A program made the translations under genes and the position numbers. Below are positions 62,881 to 64,000 of a stretch of 64,000 nucleotides of DNA, piece by piece. The stretch comes from Tetrahymena elliotti 4EA (lineage: Eukaryota; Ciliophora; Oligohymenophorea; Hymenostomatida; Tetrahymenidae), in contig JH720327.1 in the NCBI GenBank assembly GCA_000231825.2, positions 146,937-210,936 of the forward strand, in the 5' to 3' direction. The notes under the pieces were generated by a model that saw only the letters and a list, made by a program, of their open reading frames with translations, had not been told where the DNA came from and did not search any database. The first letter of the stretch is position 1, and each line of letters starts with the position of its first letter.

Positions 62881-64000
62881 ATGACTGACCAAATACCAAA
62901 TAAATACAAAGAATTTGATTAGCAAATTCCCAAGGACTTGCTAGGAGGTCCTCGTAAAGATAGAGGTTGCACTGATTTATCTTGCTGCTTCCTTTTCACT
63001 CTTTTCATAATTCTTACTGGTCTTATAGCCTATTTGGGTTTGTCTGCTGGTAATCCCGCCATTTTAGCATAGCCTTTTGATATGGATAGCTAGCCATGTG
63101 GTGTAGGAGAAAATGCAGATTATCCTTTGATTTATTTCCCTTCACCCAAGAGTTTAAAGAAGAATGTATGTGTCAAATCTTGTCCTACTAATAAATCAGA
63201 TTCTGTTGAATGTTTGAAAAACACCATTTGCCCAGAAGGAAAATTGACCTAAAATGTTGAGAAAAGCTAACTCATCTATGAATCCATTCCAGGTTAGAAT
63301 TCATTGAAATTCAATTAAAATAAAAATAGCCAAATTCTTCATTCTAAATTCAATAAAATGTTTTGCTCTAAAAAGAATTAAAATAAATATTATTTATTTT
63401 TAATAAACAGTTGCTAATAGAGTCTGCATTCCTGTTAATCAAGAATATTATAAGCAAATTAAGACCGTTCTTAATGTTGAAGGAGCTTAATAAGTTGCTT
63501 CTGATTTGAGAAACACTTGGATGATTTGCAGTTCTTCCATTTTGAGTTCTATCATTATTGCGTATATATTACAATTCTTAATTTCATATTTATATCATTC
63601 ATTTATTCATAAACTCATAGTTATATCTTCATGTACTTGGTCAATATCTTAGCTGGTAGTCTTGTATGGAGTTTCGTTGTTATGATTTTCAGTACTCTTA
63701 CTTCTCTCGGTTTACTCTTCCTTTTCTAATACATCAAGCTCACTAATCCTCCCGAATTGTAATAGAATTCTTAAATAAATATTAATCATACTTAAGAATA
63801 AGGAAAAAATATATATATATAAATAAATAGATAGATATATAGATATGCTCATAAATAAAGAGATATTAATTATAATAAATAAATAATATAAAATTTATTT
63901 AGTAGAAATAGAATATGCCACCAATTTAATAAATTTATTTACACAAATTTAACGGATATAAGTAACTTATGATAATTAATTAAATAATTTTATAAATAAA
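62881..64000 (+). CDS. Choline-transporter-like protein (SLC44/CTL), 5' part
   Basis: Exons 62881-63292, 63411-63561 and 63621-63758 join in phase. A donor (GTAATAG) follows at 63759, and the gene continues beyond the window. The N-terminus has the family's cytosolic start with KDRGCTDLSCCFLFTLF leading into TM1, then FDMDSQPCG (matching the D..G..CG motif). A Cys-rich extracellular loop (VCVKSCPTN, ICPEGKL, NRVCIPV) precedes TM2-3 (WMICSSSILSSIIIA, MYLVNILAGSLVWSFVVMIF). SLC44 proteins have about ten TM segments and move choline or ethanolamine across plasma or mitochondrial membranes. The remaining TMs lie outside the window. Reading on in frame past 63758 reaches TGA near 63969 but yields repetitive text, so I treat it as intron. 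Confidence 0.85.

Noticed and set aside
63759..63969. In-frame extension of the SLC44-like exon to a TGA
   Set aside because: Repetitive Ile/Tyr/Asn/Gln text from TATA repeats; a good splice donor precedes it and the family needs more membrane segments.

Overview
The window reads as ciliate nuclear DNA, most likely Tetrahymena, probably macronuclear. It is very AT-rich. Every convincing gene is closed only by TGA and carries many in-frame TAA and TAG codons that must be read as glutamine. Introns are mostly short and AT-rich with GT...AG ends. Standard-code translation breaks nearly all genes into fragments, so the models here were rebuilt by hand with TAA/TAG = Gln, and most introns were placed by matching reading phase across the junction. 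Twenty-three protein-coding genes are supported. I found no convincing tRNA, rRNA, CRISPR array or transposon. One run of 107 N (29664-29770) marks an assembly gap.

Layout. 1-3.9 kb: a tandem pair of paralogous unknown proteins (the left one cut by the window edge) and a small surface-antigen-like secreted protein, all on minus. 5.2-9 kb: a Sec12/PREB-like Sar1 exchange factor with ten exons, then an acidic coiled-coil protein. 10.6-20 kb: a 990-residue kinesin (minus), a secreted cysteine-rich protein with a Frizzled-like cysteine pattern, and a Gln/Asn-rich protein with a zinc-binding N-terminus (minus). 21.2-29.1 kb: a 2198-residue Dicer-family protein with intact helicase motifs, a 600-residue Gln/Asn-rich extension and apparently degenerate RNase III domains. 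30-35.4 kb: an ER 3-ketoacyl-CoA reductase-like SDR, a multi-pass membrane protein and a Kazal-like secreted protein. 37.5-45.9 kb: a zinc-finger/leucine-rich-repeat protein built from repeated exons, BBS2, a small three-exon gene and fatty acid 2-hydroxylase. 46.9-58.6 kb: five tandem, intronless, secreted pectinacetylesterase/Notum-like hydrolases on minus. 59.8-64 kb: a divergent ADP/ATP-carrier-like mitochondrial carrier and the start of a choline-transporter-like (SLC44) gene that runs off the right end.

The genes look like independent eukaryotic units, not operons. Some share a theme: the ketoacyl-CoA reductase and fatty acid 2-hydroxylase both act on very-long-chain or sphingolipid acyl chains in the ER; BBS2 and the kinesin are cytoskeleton or cilium proteins; the Dicer-like protein belongs to small-RNA biology. 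The most unusual items are the apparently catalytically dead Dicer, the five-gene esterase array, and the one-repeat-per-exon LRR gene.
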